Shown here: positions 4,828-5,281 of the stretch, one piece after another
Layout of the letters: each line of letters opens with the position of its first letter
Numbering within the stretch: the stretch's first letter is position 1
Source: Bacteroidales bacterium
Lineage (GTDB): Bacteria; Bacteroidota; Bacteroidia; Bacteroidales; JAOZTL01
Length of the DNA: 5,281 nucleotides
Direction: 5' to 3'
NCBI GenBank assembly: GCA_029942205.1
Contig: JAOZTL010000252.1
Span: forward strand, 1-5,281
Notes under the pieces: generated by a model
The model's database searches: none
Seen by the model: only the letters and a program-made list of their open reading frames with translations
Told to the model about the DNA's origin: nothing
Translations under genes and position numbers: made by a program

Positions 4828-5281
4828 ATGGATATTCAAGGATATTTTGGAATAATATTAGAAGTAAATCTAAGCACCCGAGAAATAAAAAAAACACCAC
4901 TCTCCGAAAAAGATATAAAAAATTTTATTGGTGGTCGAGGACTAGGAGCTAAATTACTGTGGGACAGAGTAAAAGCAGGAACAGCCCCGTTTTCACCCGA
5001 AAATGTGTTGATGTTTATGCCAGGCCCTTTTGTTGGCTTCCCCATTCCATCGTCATCACGCATGACGGTAGTTACCAAATCGCCACGCACCTCGCCTATA
5101 AAGCCCAAGTACGAGCACTCTTCGACACTAAGCTACTCGAACATGGGCGGCTTCATCGGTGCCGAAATTCGTTTTGCAGGCTACGACGGCATCATGGTTA
5201 CAGGCAAAGCATCGTCGCCAGTATACCTTTATATTGAAGATGGAAAAGTGATTGGAATTGACGAATCCATCGACAAAAAAC
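4828..5281 (+). CDS. Aldehyde:ferredoxin oxidoreductase family protein, N-terminal part (3' end outside window)
   Basis: The frame from ATG at 4828 stays open to the window edge (151 codons) and reads as the N-terminal domain of a tungsten AOR-family enzyme, usually 600-700 residues. Recognisable parts are GYFGIILEVNLSTREI (5-20), FIGGRGLGAKLLWD (33-46), FSPENVLMFMPGPFVGFP (55-72), SSRMTVVTKSP (76-86), MGGFIGAEIRFAGYDGIMVTGKA (two parts, 106-117 and 118-128) and PVYLYI (131-136). Arg78 aligns with Arg76 of Pyrococcus AOR, at the pterin site. Such enzymes bind tungsto-bispterin and oxidise aldehydes or perform related low-potential chemistry with ferredoxin. The MGGF wording resembles the YdhV and BamB branches more than archaeal AOR (SGGY). 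About ten extra residues lie near 91-100. The cofactor Cys motifs are beyond the window, so the substrate cannot be judged. No signal peptide is present. G+C rises along the gene. Confidence 0.92.
   Translation, partial: MDIQGYFGIILEVNLSTREIKKTPLSEKDIKNFIGGRGLGAKLLWDRVKAGTAPFSPENVLMFMPGPFVGFPIPSSSRMTVVTKSPRTSPIKPKYEHSSTLSYSNMGGFIGAEIRFAGYDGIMVTGKASSPVYLYIEDGKVIGIDESIDKK

Noticed and set aside
4836..5237. Minus-strand 90-residue and plus-strand 92-residue frames inside the AOR gene
   Set aside because: The AOR frame is unambiguous; these are shadows favoured by the local G+C rise.

Overview
The window is AT-rich DNA (about one third G+C) that most resembles Bacteroidota. The evidence is a well-formed TTG-N19-TAnnTTTG promoter of the Bacteroidota sigma type, no obvious Shine-Dalgarno sequences, a GT4 glycosyltransferase opening with the 'VTNDLxTDQR' motif common in that phylum, and small secreted proteins. 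The tungsten-type aldehyde:ferredoxin oxidoreductase (AOR) family gene and the four-cluster ferredoxin suggest anaerobic metabolism. Genus cannot be read from this sequence.

Layout. Positions 1-294 (+) hold the C-terminal end of an unrecognised protein cut by the window edge. Positions 324-1433 (-) encode a GT4 glycosyltransferase with a GTG start, convergent with the first gene. Positions 1504-2532 (+) encode MurB of cell-wall synthesis, divergent from the glycosyltransferase. Positions 2551-3147 (-) encode a secreted protein built of 34-residue tandem repeats, convergent with murB. A 526-base gene-free stretch follows (3148-3673), holding two repeat copies and a strong candidate promoter. 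From 3674 onward, all on the + strand, come a 114-residue four-helix membrane protein, a Tat-signal polyferredoxin with four [4Fe-4S] sites, and, after a 141-base gap, the first 151 residues of an AOR-family enzyme that runs off the window.

The last three genes look like one redox module. The promoter at 3607-3636 would start a transcript through the membrane protein and the ferredoxin (5 bases apart) and perhaps into the AOR gene. The ferredoxin would carry electrons to or from the tungsten enzyme. It has a twin-arginine signal, whereas the visible AOR N-terminus has none. The complex may therefore be co-exported on the ferredoxin's signal, or anchored at the membrane, as in the E. coli YdhY/YdhV and DmsAB-type arrangements; this is inference.

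The most unusual non-coding signal is a structured intergenic repeat of about 80-100 bases seen four times: a short copy at 294-323, copies at 3161-3239 and 4712-4810, and a diverged copy at 3445-3532. The two best copies share a 30-base block without mismatch and can each form three successive small hairpins. One copy lies inside the presumed ferredoxin-AOR operon.
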